From Vanilla planifolia (taxonomy: Eukaryota; Streptophyta; Magnoliopsida; Asparagales; Orchidaceae), in contig CM043875.1 in assembly GCA_023846275.1 (NCBI GenBank), positions 13,170,655-13,234,654 on the forward strand: a DNA stretch of 64,000 nt, given 5' to 3'. The stretch's first letter is position 1. Every line of letters starts with the position of its first letter. Under the pieces are notes generated by a model that ran no database searches, had not been told where the DNA came from, and was given only the letters and a program-made list of their open reading frames with translations. This document shows, piece after piece, positions 1 through 14,334 of this stretch. The position numbers were made by a program, and so were the translations under genes.

Positions 1-659
1 CATCCATAATCCTACAAACAAACATGTCTATAAATCAAGTCATTTGAGTTTAAAGATAAAAAGTAAAAAGAAAAATTAAAGTTGTTTTAATCCATATTGT
101 ATTAAGATGTAGACCCAAAATCAATTTAAACTAAGTTGACGCCAAATAGCTCTTGAAAATCAATTCATTGTTGCCATTCTCTTATAATAAATGTAGTTAA
201 ATCACTTGACTAGTGAAAGAAAAGGAAGGCATTAATGTCAAGTAATGAGTCTAGAAATGGTCTTATCTTGTTATTGAAGCTCAAGTTGTTTCCATTGCTT
301 TCTAGCCACATCCTTGATGACATAAGACATTATATTGGAAAGATGGTTTAAATATAAAATTTTTAAATTTATTTAAAATCAATATATAGTCAAATAAAAA
401 CTAAGAATATGAAAAGCAATCTTCAAATAATATTTGAAAAGGTCATTGTTTTTATTGAATTTAAAAGTTATTTGTGAGTGAATTTTTTATTGCAATGAGA
501 CAACGACCAAGACGACAATTGGGATGATGAATAGGGCAATGCTTGGGGTACAGAAGGACATTTTTTGTGATGATATTCATAATATCCACTATTGGCTCAG
601 AGCACGAATAAGCTCAAAACCTCAGCTTTATTATGTAATTATACTGTCATTTGAACAAT
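1..659. other. AT-rich sequence, no gene recognised
   Basis: No long open frame and no recognisable domain is visible. The stretch lies immediately upstream of the LINE ORF1 relic and could be its 5' part, but nothing in the sequence proves this. Confidence 0.4.
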
Positions 660-2300
660 GAGGACTATGAAATGAGGGATGCCTCTCTAAATCGTTCGTT
701 TGCAGAAGTTTTGAGATATTCAAATTTGTGCTCTCTAATTAAGATTAAGATACCAACTAGTTTTAAAGGAGAGTCAAAAAATCATTTTCAAAGAGGATGA
801 AATCAAGAACATGGCTATTCATTTCAAACATACTTTAATAGGTAAATTTTCATATGAGAGATCAAGAATATAAACTATGTGAAAGGCATTCTTGACTATT
901 GGCTTTCAAGGCAAGGTCAAAATTGAATAACTGGATAATAAGAACATCTTGCTTCAATTTGATAAAGAGGGTGATTTCCTTCATCGTTGGCTACATAAGT
1001 CTTGGAATGTTGGATAATTTCAGATGAGGGTGTTTAATTGGCATCCTAAATTTCATTTAAAAATCAAACCCTTGCTTGCTTCAGTTTTGATTTTCCTTAT
1101 GTATGTGCTAATGCACTTATTTAAAATGACTACATTTTTTCTGGTTCTTCACAATTAGAAAACCAGTTGAAATGGATAGAACTACTCTAAATTTGACTAA
1201 AATAAGCATTGCAATAGTTTTCATTGAAACTGATATGATTAAGGAGCTTCTTAGCCACATTCACAAAACCCAAAAAGGTAGCAATTTGAGTGATTTTTGG
1301 TAGAAGATACAATATGATAATCTACCACTTTATTATGGCCATTCTAAACTAAATTGCAAACACAACCCAATGAAATTAGAGTTTTAAATAGTGCCAATCA
1401 TTGCTGATGCCTATATTGCATAACAGGATAAAAATAGGGATAAGTGTACTCGCATTCAAATTATGAAAAAAATGAGTAATGATTTAGAAAAATAACTTGG
1501 ACCAAAATTTCAACCTTAATGGCACTCAATTAATGACACTAATGATTTTCTTATATAGTTAAAGTAAGGAGAAATTTTTGCTAAGGCAATTACTCAACCC
1601 AATTTAACAAGTATGCAAAAAGAATACTATGAACTAAGCTATTAGATGACCAGGTGATGATCAGCAAAGAGTCTTAATTTGATAAATGGCCCTTGTCAAA
1701 TTTAGAAACTACAACACAATACAAATCTTAATTCTCTCGAGATGTTCAGGTACTAAACAATTGTGGGTTGGAATTTAATGAAAAAGCAATGAAAGCAAGT
1801 TTAATTTCAATGGATCCTAAAGACTTTATTTCTATTCAAAAGACAAGGTCAAAAAAGAAAAAAAAGGATTACCTAACAATGTACTAGTCTAAAAGGAACC
1901 ATAACAATGCCTAAAAAAGTATAAATTGTTGAAGCAAATTTGATGATAACATGCTTATATGGAACATTAGGGGAGCCTCAACTCATAAATATTTTACTAG
2001 GATAAATTAATTACTTAGAAATAAAACATACTATTATTAGCTTTGCTAAAACCTATGACTTAGGTTAAAAAATTACTAGACCTTGCTTTCAATCTTGGTT
2101 ATGCTCAATATACCAATAATATGTCCAATAAAATATGAATATTTGAAGAGTAACATTTGAGGCACTATCATTTATGATGATGGTTAGTCTATCTACCTGA
2201 AAGTTATCAAAAATGGTTAGCTTTAATTTACACTCTTGTTTATGTTAAATGTTCTAAAACAGTAAGATGTGAATTGTGGAGCAATATCACTAAATAATTT
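660..2300 (+). mobile_element. Decayed, 3'-truncated plant LINE (ORF1 and start of ORF2)
   Basis: Reading across frames gives an L1-type ORF1. There is a DUF4283-like RNA-binding region at about 750-1250 (IPTSFKGE, then HPKFHLKIKP), and a degenerate zinc knuckle near 1330-1370 (YYGHSKLNCKHNP). At 1951 an ATG opens a stretch reading MLIWNIRGA, the usual start of the apurinic endonuclease of ORF2. Further endonuclease sequence runs to about 2290 (KIWIFWKVNF, then YVKCSKTVRCELW). After that homology is lost, and no reverse transcriptase follows, so the copy is truncated or interrupted. Many stops and frameshifts make it non-coding today. The family assignment rests on motif order read by eye. 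Confidence 0.7.
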
Positions 2301-3059
2301 CCTTATGCTCCAACTTCCTTCAACTTACACTTTCCACTAATTTAAGCTTACTAAAGAAATAATCACTTCATCATTAATTTACTTCTCTTCTTTTCTCAAA
2401 TAGCTCTTGGATTTCTTTCATATGAATGTTCCTTAATTTAGTAGCTTTGCATGTAAGGAAACCCTAGCTCCACTAATTGTCTTGTTCCTTATCCAAGAGA
2501 ACTTATGGAAATACCTAAATAACCTCTCTAACCCTTAATTATGTTAAAAAATGGCTCATTTATTTTCTTAAATTTAAAGAAATTCAAAATAAATACTTTG
2601 AGTTTTTGAAAATTATAAAAAAAGTACTATTGTGTTTTCCTTGATGAGCTTTTTTCAAAAATATTCTCATTATAAAAATGTGAAATAATTTGTAATCTAG
2701 TAAATTTTTGAGACATGATCAAATATTAATATTTTTTTGGGCTCAAACCAATTTCAAAATAAAAGTTTTATTTATTAAAATATTAGTATATATATGCTCA
2801 AATGTATACACACATCAAATATAAGACATTGTATAATACATAATTTTGGAATGTTATAAACATAATAGTGATATGTTTTTCTTAAGAAAAGGGATAAATT
2901 TTATGGTTATGGGAGCAACCATGATATGGTGACATAAAAGTAGGTTAGATATCTATTATATAAATAAGAACACATGAATATTTATAATAGTATCACTTTT
3001 CTTCTTATGATTGTTATGTGTACTAGATAATTTTATATATATTATTATATACTTGTTTT
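2301..3059. other. AT-rich spacer, nothing recognised
   Basis: No domain, RNA gene or clear repeat was seen here. Short A/T runs dominate. Confidence 0.4.
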
Positions 3060-4545
3060 AAGAATTTGTAGAATGGAATATGAAAATCCTAATATATATG
3101 ATGAGAAAGTAGCAAGTTCTAATAATGAATTAGAGATGAAGGAGCCATCTTAGGAAGAAAGAGACTAGTAAATTGGGAAAATGATAATAAAGGTATAAGC
3201 TCTATGAGAGATAACACTTTTTGGGATAGGGAGATAGATTGGATTGTATTTAGTTGACCAATTAATGGAATAATTTATGAATGTTTATACACCTCACTTT
3301 GTAGACATTACTGTTCCCTTATAAGAGGAGGATTGGTTGGAGTAGTTTAAGAAATTATTCAATAGCATGGCATGCTCCAAGCAAAGGAGAGTATTATTGG
3401 TGGTTTTGGCTCTTGATGGCACTATTATTCACTGGTTATAGGGGTAGTAGAGACTCTAATTTGAGGGTAAGACTAATTCAAAATTATCATGGATAGTTTT
3501 TTTTCTTGCATTTCAAGATCCATTTTTCTCAAAAACTATTAGTGAAAAGATGAGGGATGAATAGAAGATGCATTTATAGAGAGGTTATTTATAGTTAAAT
3601 ATTAGTTATCTATATTAACTAGGTATACACCATGATGGTAGTAACTTTGAAGCAAAAATGTTATCTATTCTAAAAGGGTTTGTGAGATTCTATCAAATGC
3701 ATTATGGCATTGATGTAGTTAACTTCATATATGAGTTAATGGAGGCTACATTATAGTCATAACAAGATTTGGCTACTATGAAGGTAAGAAAAATTTGGGA
3801 AAAAGAAAGAGACATTTCATCAAATGGGTGAGGAAAAATTCAAGAAGTTTGCAACAACTTAATTTGGATCTCAACCTTCTTTAGGATTAACAGCATAAAA
3901 AATTCTAAAGCATAAAACTTGTGAAACAATCACTAACGCATATGCAATAAAAACACTATTAAATGTTTTGCTCAAGAGGAGACTACACATTTTGCAATAA
4001 ATTGCCCACAAGTCTTAAGAAGATCTATTAATGGTGGTTATTTTAGTGGTAGAGGTTATATACTTAGAGGATCTAATACAAGAGGATCCAAATATAACTC
4101 ACTAAGAAACAAGCTTCAACAACTTAACTCCAAATGGAATAACCAAGCATTTATGGAATCACACAATAAGAAGCTCCATCATCTCCTGATGTTATCACAA
4201 GAACAAAAACAACTTGGGGAAGAACTTTTTATATTATGAAGCATCACATTCATTGATACTATTACATTAGTTTTACACATATTGATAGATTGTTTAATAT
4301 TTAAATACCTCTTTATTGGTTGTTCTACTATATGAGAGTAGGTCAAAATGAATAACTACAAAAAAATATTGATATCAATGGAAAATCATTCCAATACTAT
4401 TTAATGGTAATCAATATAAAAGAATTTGAGATAATTTTTGGAATGGATTGGCTAGTAACCCATTGAATTACGATTGATTATTAGGAAAAGAAATTTGAAA
4501 TTTATATGGTTGATGGTACTAAGGTTATGTACTTTGATAAAGACA
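3060..4545 (+). mobile_element. Ty3/gypsy relic: gag and start of protease
   Basis: A gag-like region runs from about 3060. It ends in a zinc knuckle at 3964-4005 that reads CFAQEETTHFAINC, i.e. the CCHC pattern with the second Cys replaced by Gln. Next comes a glycine/arginine-rich tail and then a decayed aspartic protease region ending in an FGMDWL-like motif near 4440. A homologous copy lies at 23210-24520, about 20 kb downstream in the same orientation (for example, both read as a GYxLxG segment after the knuckle). No reverse transcriptase follows this copy, so it is truncated. Stops in all frames show that it is dead. Confidence 0.6.
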
Positions 4546-6410
4546 GGAAATGCTATGCCTTACTTTTGATTAACAAAAATATACTTTTATTTTTGCTAAA
4601 TAAATGCTCATAAAGTTTGAGTAATTAGCCTTGGATGAAAATCACACAATAAGATAGTTAAATGTCGTATGATAAAATGGAGAATGCTCAACTTTGATGA
4701 TTCAATAGTATGAGATTGGTTAATCATATAATATAATAAAAAATAGAGGCAATTAGTATACAAGTGTGAATGGGTTATGAAAATGGGGTTTATTTGTACA
4801 ATATGATATGATTATCATATGTGAAAATGGGGTTTAGATGGATTTAGTTAGGATTAGTATGATACAATATGATTTAAGCATATCATAAGAAACAATTTAG
4901 TATAGGAAAGTGAGATTGATTATATAAGAATAATCATGACATCATACAAAGATGACTATAAAAAATGGGAGTCAATTTATGTTATATTATAAGTTTATTA
5001 ATATAAAGTTAATGTGTATTACAAGTATGACAATGAGAAAAGATATTATAGCAATTATATATGTATAATTCATTAAGAAAGACAGATAATCATTAGGTAT
5101 GATTGGTAAATATGAGCATTTATATCTATAATGTACAAATATTAGAGTGTATGAGTATGATCCATGGAAAGAGTGATTATTGATTTTTCTGATCATATAG
5201 TTTGTTGAACTTAACATATTAATATGATACAAAGATAATGAATTAATCATGGTTTAACAATTAGTTGCTTTCAATCTTAGCCATTAAAATTACAATGCTC
5301 TATATTTAAAGGTTGAAAAGAACTTACATAGGACTGGTTTGTTGAAATAATCCCTTGATTTGGGGATGCTTAATTGACCGTATTTAAGGATATTATTATG
5401 TTTTGGTTGGGTTTTGGAGAAACCCTAGCCCTAAAGTGTAGCAAGGAAGAAAAATTAGAGATAACAAAGGAGAAAAGAGCTTCATCAAGAGCAAGAAGAT
5501 CTCAAGATTTGAAGAAAGAGCTTATCTTTAGAGAAGTTCTCTACTCAGGTTACAAGATAAGATAACTCTTGAGATCATATATTAAATTTAGCTAATGTTT
5601 TAAAGAATATAAAATAGATTATCTTGTTAAATTACATGTGAAAATCTTAAGAAAATGAATGTGATCCTCTTCCATGAAATCGCTATGTTAAAAGGGAAAA
5701 ATATGTTGTATTATGACTAAGTATAATTGTAACTTAAATGTAATGGTTGTTTAACATTATTTTATTATGAGAAATTATTAAGATGATCATACAAAACCAA
5801 TCAATGTCCAACTTAAGAGTACAAATTAAGTTACATGAATATATGGAAGAATCACGTATTTGTATTTGTGAATGTTGAACTTAAGATAATTTTTGTAAGT
5901 ATATAAAGGATTATTTATCACTCTTTTCTTATCAAATATTACTAAGAAAGCCATCTAAAAAAGTGTACTTTCATACTACCCATGGAATGTAAGTTAACTT
6001 TTATGATTATATGCTTGCACGATTAGCTTTGTCTGTTAATATATGTAAAGGATGGATTTGAAATGTTTATTGTTAATGCAAAACATATCTTAATCATGAC
6101 ATGATCATGTGAAATAAGGTAAAAACATGTTAAATTTAGTGTTTCATTGGTTTTATAAATACGTATGCAATAAGTATGTTTTAATATGATAGATGTTAAG
6201 AAAATTTTAAATCATAAAAGAGTAAATTATAATGAGTATAGCTCTCTTAACTAAGACATGTTGGCCTTCTTCTCTTATTATATCTTTCAAGAAAATTAAG
6301 ATCCCTATAGATTTCTCTTTTTTCCAAGTGTAATTGATACATAATAATGTAGATCAAGTGTTATATTGACTACCTTGATTGTTACTTGATTAACTAAGAG
6401 TTTTACAACA
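4546..6410. other. AT-rich, possibly LTR and leader sequence; no gene
   Basis: The stretch is rich in short TATGAT/ATCATA and CATAC/GTATG words, like the repeat blocks at 20.8-21.9 and 33.5-34.6. A 63-codon frame at 5374-5565 shows no recognisable domain and starts close to a CCTAGCCCTA leader-like stretch. A sequence resembling an initiator-Met primer-binding site (TGATATCAAA, at 6411) closes the block. An LTR identity is therefore possible, but no second copy was matched to it. Confidence 0.3.
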
Positions 6411-9400
6411 TGATATCAAATATTATGTAAAATTGATATTTGATTCCATGTTTTCATATAAACTTTACTCGTTTGAAATGTGTATGAGACACAAGACACC
6501 ATGATTAATATCCATAATTTTCATTAGATGGCATGACATGGTACATATGTGTGTTACTATTAAAAAAACCATGCATGAAAGTATGCAAAATGTGATGTGG
6601 ATAAGTTAAGCCTCAGCATAAGAGATGAACCATGATTTGGAACTTAAAAATTTAGCCAAAATATCATAAATTATTGTGGCCAAGTATTATCTCTGGTATG
6701 CTTGAAAAGCATTGAGCCATGGCTTGGTTGATTCATGAGAAGTGCAAGTTCAACCCATAAAAGAAACTAAATGCCTTTTAAGGTGTGTATGGTCCTTGAT
6801 TTCTTGTTAGAAAGCAAGGAAGGGACTAGGTTTGGGGCCTTAGAAGGAGATGTCAGTTGGGGATATAGTTGGCTAGTAAAGAGATTCGGTGTAGCTAGCA
6901 ATGCTAAGGTTATAATATACTTTATGGTTTTATGGTTAATTCTCAATAAGGTTTAGAAAAGAGACTTATGGTTCTTAAACAAGACTATGTAAGGTAAGTT
7001 TTAGCTTTAGAAGTAGGCTTTAAAGCTTATGAATAATTCATTGGAAAGAACCCATAATAAAAAGTCCAAGAGTTCAATTAATGTAATACCATTTGGTGAA
7101 CATTTATGCACATTATAAATGAAGTTTTAGATAGTTAAGACCTTGGGAGAAGACTGGAGAGTTTAGAATGAGACTTAGAGATGTTAAACCAAGGAACTAA
7201 TAAAGTAAAATTTTAGCTAGATCGTTGGCTTGACTAAGTTCATTAGGTAAGACCATGAATGATCTAGATTAGGCTCTTCAACCACAGAATGTCACCTTAG
7301 ATTATGATCTAAGGGATGTATGATCACTTTAGAGAGGCCTTAAAATAGATATAATGACTTAGTGTTTTCTTGTAGGAATAGGAGTTATTAGTGAAACTTG
7401 TGCTATAATAAAAATCAAGTATATATTGAACTTAAGAGAAAAAGCTAAGACTATATGGACAATAATGATAACTTACATTAACATGGTACTAGATGAAATT
7501 GAGATAGGACTAAATATAAGAAACATAGGCTAATATATTTCAAATAGCTAAATTAGAGTTTGGTAAAAACCCTAAGATATCTATATAATGGTAACCTTAG
7601 TTAAAATAAGACTTATAGCAGATTAGCTCAATAAGGGTAGAGAATCCTTGATAGTGGATTTAGATTAAGAAAACTTTGACTTATTAGTTTATTAGTTAAG
7701 TTGAGAACTCTTTACATGTTAAATTCAAATTGAGAAAAATATAATAATACTAAATAATCATGCACACTCACCTAAGAGATAATAAAGTTAGCTATTTTGC
7801 TTTCTTGGTTTGAAGGTAGAAGTTAGACATAATTGGTTGAGCTTAAAAGTGGAGTGCCAGATCGTGTGATAAGAATCTCTAGATTCTCTGAAAGCCTTTG
7901 TATGAATAGTCCTAGGATGAAATAGTTACACATTTAGTCTTGTAGGAAATAAATAATGTGTTATGTTTATATTAAGGAGTACATTTTGTTGTTGAGGACT
8001 TATAGAATGCTATAGAGTAGGGCCATGCGATCGACATTGCCTCAAGGAATGATAGATTATATGATGTGATAGAAGTATCAAGTTTTAATATGATTCTCTT
8101 AGTTAAGAGAGTGTATTTTATTAATAATAAGATACTAAGCATCTAGTTAATCACATTATAAGGTTATGTATTAACTTAGCTAGTAAGTAGTGATATGGGA
8201 GCTAGAATTTGATGTAATTTATTATACATGACTTACTTAGTTTTTATATACATATTTCTTGGTTATTGCATAATAGTTTTATAATATGACTCAAAGAGTC
8301 CCTTTTGAGGTCCTCTATTTATCCCCTTATATTTTTGTAGGTTTAGGGAGCTAGGAGTTATGTATGAAATATGTTTATGACTATCAGAGCTAGTGCATTA
8401 GTTGAATGATATATCTTATTGCATTATGTAATTAATAGTAGAGTTATTACTTTATTTGGTTATAAGTTTTATTATTGATGGAAATGAGATTGTATTGGAT
8501 TATTATTTTTAAACTTGTTGATTTCTTATTTATGTTCTTTTTGTTTGACTTGGAATTTATTTATTATGTTATTTTTAATTAGATTTGGGTCATATGGTCA
8601 ATGATCATTTTTTATTTGGTTTTATGTATTAGATTTTTGGATGCAAATTTGGTTGGATTATTATCATATTTGTACTTTTTTATAATTGTTTTCTTGTAAG
8701 TATTATTTATATTATGAGCATTTGGAATTTTGGTTGCACTTGAGGTTTTTGGAAGAAAAAACTAGGTGTAATAGGAAAGATGAAACAAAGTAATGGTCTC
8801 ATAGGTACATGTTGAAAGCACTGAGAGAAATTATTTAAAACTTGAGAGAAAATTGAAATATTGAAGTAACTTGCTCATAAAGGTGATCCAAACACTTACA
8901 AAAACCAAATCAGAGCATAAAAAACGCATTGATTGGTGGAAGTGACAACCAAAGACAAATTAAGTAGTGAAGTGATAAGGGAAATTAAGTTGTGAAAGGA
9001 AATGATGATGAAATGGACAAGTTGAAAGGAATCATAAGTAGTGACAATAGGAAGATGATGTCATAGAGTCATTTACTCATAAGTAAACTGGCATGACATC
9101 TTGCCACTTGGGCCTCACACTCCTCCTCCCAATGTTAGAGCCTTGATGAATCAACACATGAGAGTTCTTAATGTAATCAACCCAAGACTTTAGCAAGATG
9201 CAAGCAAGTGCAATTGTTACTCATCAAAAGGTCACCATTAAAAAGGGTATGCATCTCCTTTTTATAAATAGCCTAAGAACAAATGATAAAATAAAAAATA
9301 AAAAAAATTACAAGATTTGTTATAAAAATCTATTATTAAATAAAATTTTAAAAAGCTTCATTTTTTTATTTTTGAAAACTATTTATTAAAAAACTGTTAC

Positions 9401-9539
9401 AAAAGCTATTGCCAAAGCTAGTGTCGAATGACTTTCTAAAAAGCTATTATTTTATTCCATAAGTCTTATGATTAAAGCTGTTGCTAAATAGCTTTCTAAA
9501 AAACTATATTTTGGTTCTACATTAGTAGGTTTTGCATGG
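6411..9539. other. AT-rich intergenic sequence, no gene recognised
   Basis: Short open frames at 6771-6956 and 9198-9389 have no recognisable domain and look like chance frames. Near 9380-9520 a motif of the form AAGCTxTTGC...CTTTCTAAAAA occurs at least twice. This is the sort of internal repetition seen in non-autonomous elements, but no terminal inverted repeat was found. Confidence 0.35.
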
Positions 9540-9960
9540 GTTATAGTAGGTCAGATTAACATGACATCATAAATTAGAGTTAAGTTGATCATGTGACAAA
9601 CTATCTCAATGGGTTAATACAGCACAATGGATTGTTCACGAGTTGTGCAAACTTATTATATGAATTGAACCCCTTCACTAAACTGGTTTAGGTGAATGCA
9701 TTCTAGGTTAGTAAATTGGATCAGGTTGGGCTAACAATAAGTAACAAACGTGATAACAAACAATAGAACAATGCCAAATAAGCCAGTTTTTGGCTCTTTT
9801 GTCATTTTCATCATATATTTTGAGCATGAACATAATTTTAGGCATCATCAAGACTATACACATGAAAAATAAATACTTTAATTTTTTGGGTATTCATGTA
9901 CATATTTGTCTAGCTCCTGGGCATAAAACATCTTAATAATGTCCTCACCAATTCCCCAAA
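9540..9960 (-). repeat. Left LTR-like repeat of the gypsy element at 9.5-14.75 kb
   Basis: It aligns by eye to 14335-14752 in the same orientation. Shared words are CTRGTTTAGGTGAATGCA-like near 9690 and TAGGTTGG/GATCAGGTTGGG-like near 9720, then a common run toward TTAGCTC/TAGCTCCTGGGCAT near 9915. On the minus strand this is the 3' LTR, directly downstream of integrase. Confidence 0.6.
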
Positions 9961-10599
9961 AGTAAGAAAAACACATCTTTAATGAGTCAACTACTTTAGA
10001 TTGGCTCTCATAAGCCTCTAAAGTGTCATGATGTAGTCATCATATCTCTTATTTTATTATCCCAATATTTTTGATGTCTGGTCATCATTTTCAACGAACT
10101 AAATACCTCTGATAACTTTGATTCTTTGTTAGCATAGTCTAGTCAACAAATATTCTTTTAGTTTGCTCACTTTTATTACTATGATGGATTGTAGACACTC
10201 ATGTAAGGGTTCATTCAAAAGTAGTGTGGATGAAGTCTCAAATGGCTTATTAGAAATCACGATTAACTCCCTTTAAGCCATCGAATCTAAGACATTGAAG
10301 GTATTATTGATGCCATAATGCTTTGGTAGTTCCATAATGTAGAAATTTAGTCCAACATTTTTTATATTTCAAACTAGACCAGTTCCTCTTGCATGTAAGT
10401 TTTACAAGGTTCCTACTAAAAACATTTCACACGTAATTTGGATCATCACATAATCTCCCTCCAAAAATTCTTTATACCTATAGTGTACATCAACCAATCT
10501 GTTCTAGTACTCATTAATGTGTTTTATTTTTTCTTTAATATGCTCATGGACCTCTGTTTACATATAGTGCAAAGTCTTGTGTAGACATAGATGTGTATG

Positions 10600-12760
10600 C
10601 TTGGATAGGTAATGAGATTTTTATCTATTATAGGCCTCAAAGATTCTCTACATATAATAAAAGTAAATTCTAATTCTTTATCTTTTCTCTTACAAAATAT
10701 AATAAGAGATTTCCTAAACTATGATTTACTATCTTGATTTGATCATTAGTTTGGGAGTAGTAGCTTGACAAGAATTTCAACTTTATTCCCATAAAATGTC
10801 AAAGGATTTTTCAAAAATAAAAATGTGAAATAGATATCCCTACATATGACTATGGTCTTTGGCAATCCATGAAGCTTCACCACTTCATTAAAGAATAGTT
10901 GAGTAATATGTGAGGCATTAGAAGTTTTGAAGCATGGGATTATTGAATCCATTTTCATACATTGATTTACAACCACGAAGATGGAGTCAAGTCATCGATT
11001 TGTTTTAGGTAACCCAAGGACAAAATCCATACTACTATCTACCCATGGTCATGATGGTATTGGCAATAAGGTATATAGTTCAGTATTTTGGGCATGATGT
11101 TTGGTCACTACAAAGTCTTACATCTAACAACTATTTGAGCTACATGTTATTTTAATCTAGCCAATAATACCTATCTTCAATGGCCATAATGGTTTTGTCT
11201 CATCCTAAATGACTTACTAGTCCTCTTACATGTATCTTCCGTACTAAGAAATCCCTAAGAGATATTTACAGCATGTAAAGTTTCATATCATAAAAGGATA
11301 ACTATCATTAATTTTATAATCATATATGGCTTTAGTTGGGTTAACAACTAATTCCTTATAAATGGGCCAAAAGTCAATGCAATCTAGGTATAAGCCTGTA
11401 GTGTTTCAAAGCTCATGATAAAGATGAACATTGTAGTGAGAAGATTCATTCTCTTACTAAGGGAATCAATGATTTTTTCCATCCTTAGCTTATGTTTGAG
11501 GTCAAAGGTATAGCTCTGAAGAACTTTAGCATACTTAGCATGTTGTTCCTTTAGCTTCTTTTATTAATTAAGTTATCTTAAAGACTTGTGGTTAGAATAA
11601 AGTTCAAATTCCTATGGATAATGTCTCAATTATCATAATGTTTAGATTACCACATAAAATTCTTTACCATATACAAAGTATTTCTTGCAAAATTCATTCC
11701 ATTTTTATTGAAGCACATAATTGGTTAGCCTTCCTAGCTAAGTACTCCTTTGATTCCTACTTCTAAGGTTCCATGAGAGACTTAAAAATTATAAAGAAAT
11801 TTAGAAGTCAAAATATAGTTGCTTAGGTCATGCTTTCCTTGATTTTCTCAAATGCTTTCTTAGTTATAAGTGTCCAATCAAAATTTCTTTTTTTGATATA
11901 ATTAGTTATAGAGGGTAGTGATGTATTAAATCCTTTAATGAATTTCCTATAAAAGGTCATTGTACCATGAAATCTTCTTACAACATTGATAGACTAAGGC
12001 GTTGGCTAGTCAACTATAGCCTTTATTTTGTTGGGTCAACTAATACATAATTTATGAGACTATGAAGCCTAAAAAGTTCACATGATTAATAATAAAGGCT
12101 CATTTTTTGAGGTTGGCATAGAGATAGTTCTCATTAAGTGTTGAGCAAATATTTTTAAGGTATTTTAAGTGGTGTTCAGGGTGTGGCTAAAGATTAAGAT
12201 GTCATCAAAGTAAACTATCACAAACTTTCCTAAGTAGAGTCAAAGTATTTTGGCTATTATTCTCATAAATGTGCAAGGTGTATTAAATAAATCTAAGGGC
12301 ATGACAAACCATTTGTATAATCCATATCTTGTTTTAAAAGTAGTATTCAACTCACCCCATTCAAATCTTAATTTAGTGGTATCCTTTTTTTAAATCAATT
12401 TTCAAAAAGTTGTTGCTCTACTCATTTGGTCCAATAAGTGATCCAAGTATAGGATAGGGAACCTATACTTTTATTTTATTAATAACCCTATTATTGATAC
12501 ACATTCTCCATGAATCATCTTTCTTAGGGGCTAAAAGAGTATGGATGATCCAAGGGATATGGTTTTCTTGTATGAATCCTTTGTTTAATAACTCTTACAT
12601 CTATCAAGTTATTGGACTTAGGAAGAACTTATCTTATATTGTGACTAATTTTGTAAATTTGCCATGGGTATAAGGTCTATAACATATTGGATGTCATGAA
12701 AGGGTGGCAAACCTTAAGGTTTTTCAATGAAAACATTAAGAAAACTTGAAAAAATAGGTA
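10600..12760 (-). pseudogene. Ty3/gypsy pol relic (RT, RNase H, integrase)
   Basis: Reverse transcriptase: minus-strand frames give APKKDDSWRMCINNR near 12520, then FKTRYGLYKWFVMP near 12320, and the catalytic VYFDDILIFS with YFDD at 12201-12212. RNase H: FILTTSL...NLINKRS-like sequence lies near 11520-11620. Integrase: a decayed zinc-binding region near 11150 is followed by MDFVLGLP near 11020. The 76-codon frame 10746-10976 holds SKM-like, IPC and [20 protein letters not shown], continuing to NHSLGNLL near 10700. Multiple stops and frameshifts break every domain, so no functional protein is expected. Confidence 0.75.
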
Positions 12761-14334
12761 CTCAGGGAGGTATGGCTATGTCAAGTACCTCACTTGGGAT
12801 CTCTTGCAACAATTGCCTATATGGCAATACCATAAGTAAATTCCATATCTACCTCATCATAGGACATAAATGAGATTTTTTTATCAGTGGTGGAGGCTAG
12901 CTTTTTTTAAATGGATTGGATGTGGTCCTTAGATGGTGACAAGTATAGCTTAAACTTTTGGCATTAATGTGTGAATGTGAAGGTGTTGGCCTCACTATTG
13001 AGAAGGGCGCCATGGTCATACAATCAAGGTCGCCTTAAGGTGATGCTTTTGACCTACATAAGAAAAACATTGCATAAAATATCTTTATTGTATTAGCCAA
13101 ATTTAAGCAATATAATATGTTGTTTATTACATGAATGATTATTTTGTTGATCTAAGATATAATGAATGCATTTTAATACTATGTGGTGCCAACTTTACTC
13201 CTTGAGTTAAGCATTTTCATTGGTCAAGTAGTTAGTTCTTATATGAGTGGGGTATATATTTGTTTCTTATGATTCCCTTAAACTAATTCCAGGTTCCTTT
13301 TTTGGTTACTCTCTTTATTGATGGTGGGTGTATGTGGTTTTCAAAAATAGTTAAACTTCTTTAGCTAACTTTATTTGAGAAAATAATACATTTCATTTTT
13401 TATTAAGTCTAAACCATTGGAAGTAATGGTCCAAGACTGAGTCCCACTCTTTGTAGTCCTTAAGATTTAAGTTGTCTTAAAAGATAGGGGTCTCATATTT
13501 TATTATTTTTATAAGCTTATCATCATCATTTTCACAATGTCATCCAAATAAGTGTGTGATTAGATAGACTAATAATATTAAGTTCAAAGAAGGTGGTTTC
13601 ATTTGGAGTTGTTTTAGCTAGGTAGTCTTTGCTCCATGTTCTTTTAGCTTGGCCTCTATAATTTCTAGTTAGGTTAAGAGGTTTTGGAGGATCATTTGTA
13701 CTTTGTTCATGTGTGGGTGCTCCATTAGATCTCATATGCATATGCATTACAAAAAATAGAGGAAGGAAGAAAGGAACCCCCTTTATTTTGTCTCTTTATC
13801 CTTTTTTATTTTTTATTAGGTGTTAAAGAAAATTATAATTAAGATTTTCTTTGCCATTAGCATGGCAAGCACTAACAAACTGAGCTCGAATAATAATTTG
13901 TTGTTAGACAAGTGATGAAAATGTTTTGAACAACATAGAGGTCAACCTACACAAATTAGGATTAAAAAAGGCACAAGAGAAAAACACATGAAACTTGGTA
14001 AAGGCAACACAAAAAAGGTGCCCATTCAAAACAATCTTAACCAAGAGGGGACCAAGAGCCACATAGAAGTTGATCCATATGCTAGGCCAACAACCTCTTC
14101 AATGACACAGATAAGTTGTCATAGGTAAAACCTAGGATATCATGTCACTAAGCAGGTTGGTGAGTCCTCTTACATTTATTGGTGTCATGGATCAAATATG
14201 ATGTCACGTGTCATAGATCAGGTAAGTAGGTAGGCACGATCTCAGTATGTCAAGTATCGACATGTCATAGAGAGAATTGGTATTTTGATGCAATGTTGGA
14301 ATAGTCACAGATCAGAGAGGAGTTGATGTGTCAT
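12761..14334. other. Internal region of the gypsy element, no domain recognised
   Basis: The gag and protease region would be expected here on the minus strand, but no zinc knuckle or protease motif could be read. A 71-codon frame at 13532-13747 (minus) has no recognisable domain. Confidence 0.35.

Noticed and set aside
4987..5250. 87-codon minus frame, hydrophobic
   Set aside because: A low-complexity Ile/Tyr/Asn translation of AT-rich DNA; no support as a membrane protein gene.
6411..6422. TGATATCAAATA as a primer-binding site
   Set aside because: It has too many mismatches to the initiator-Met form, and no paired LTR was identified; it is kept only as a remark.
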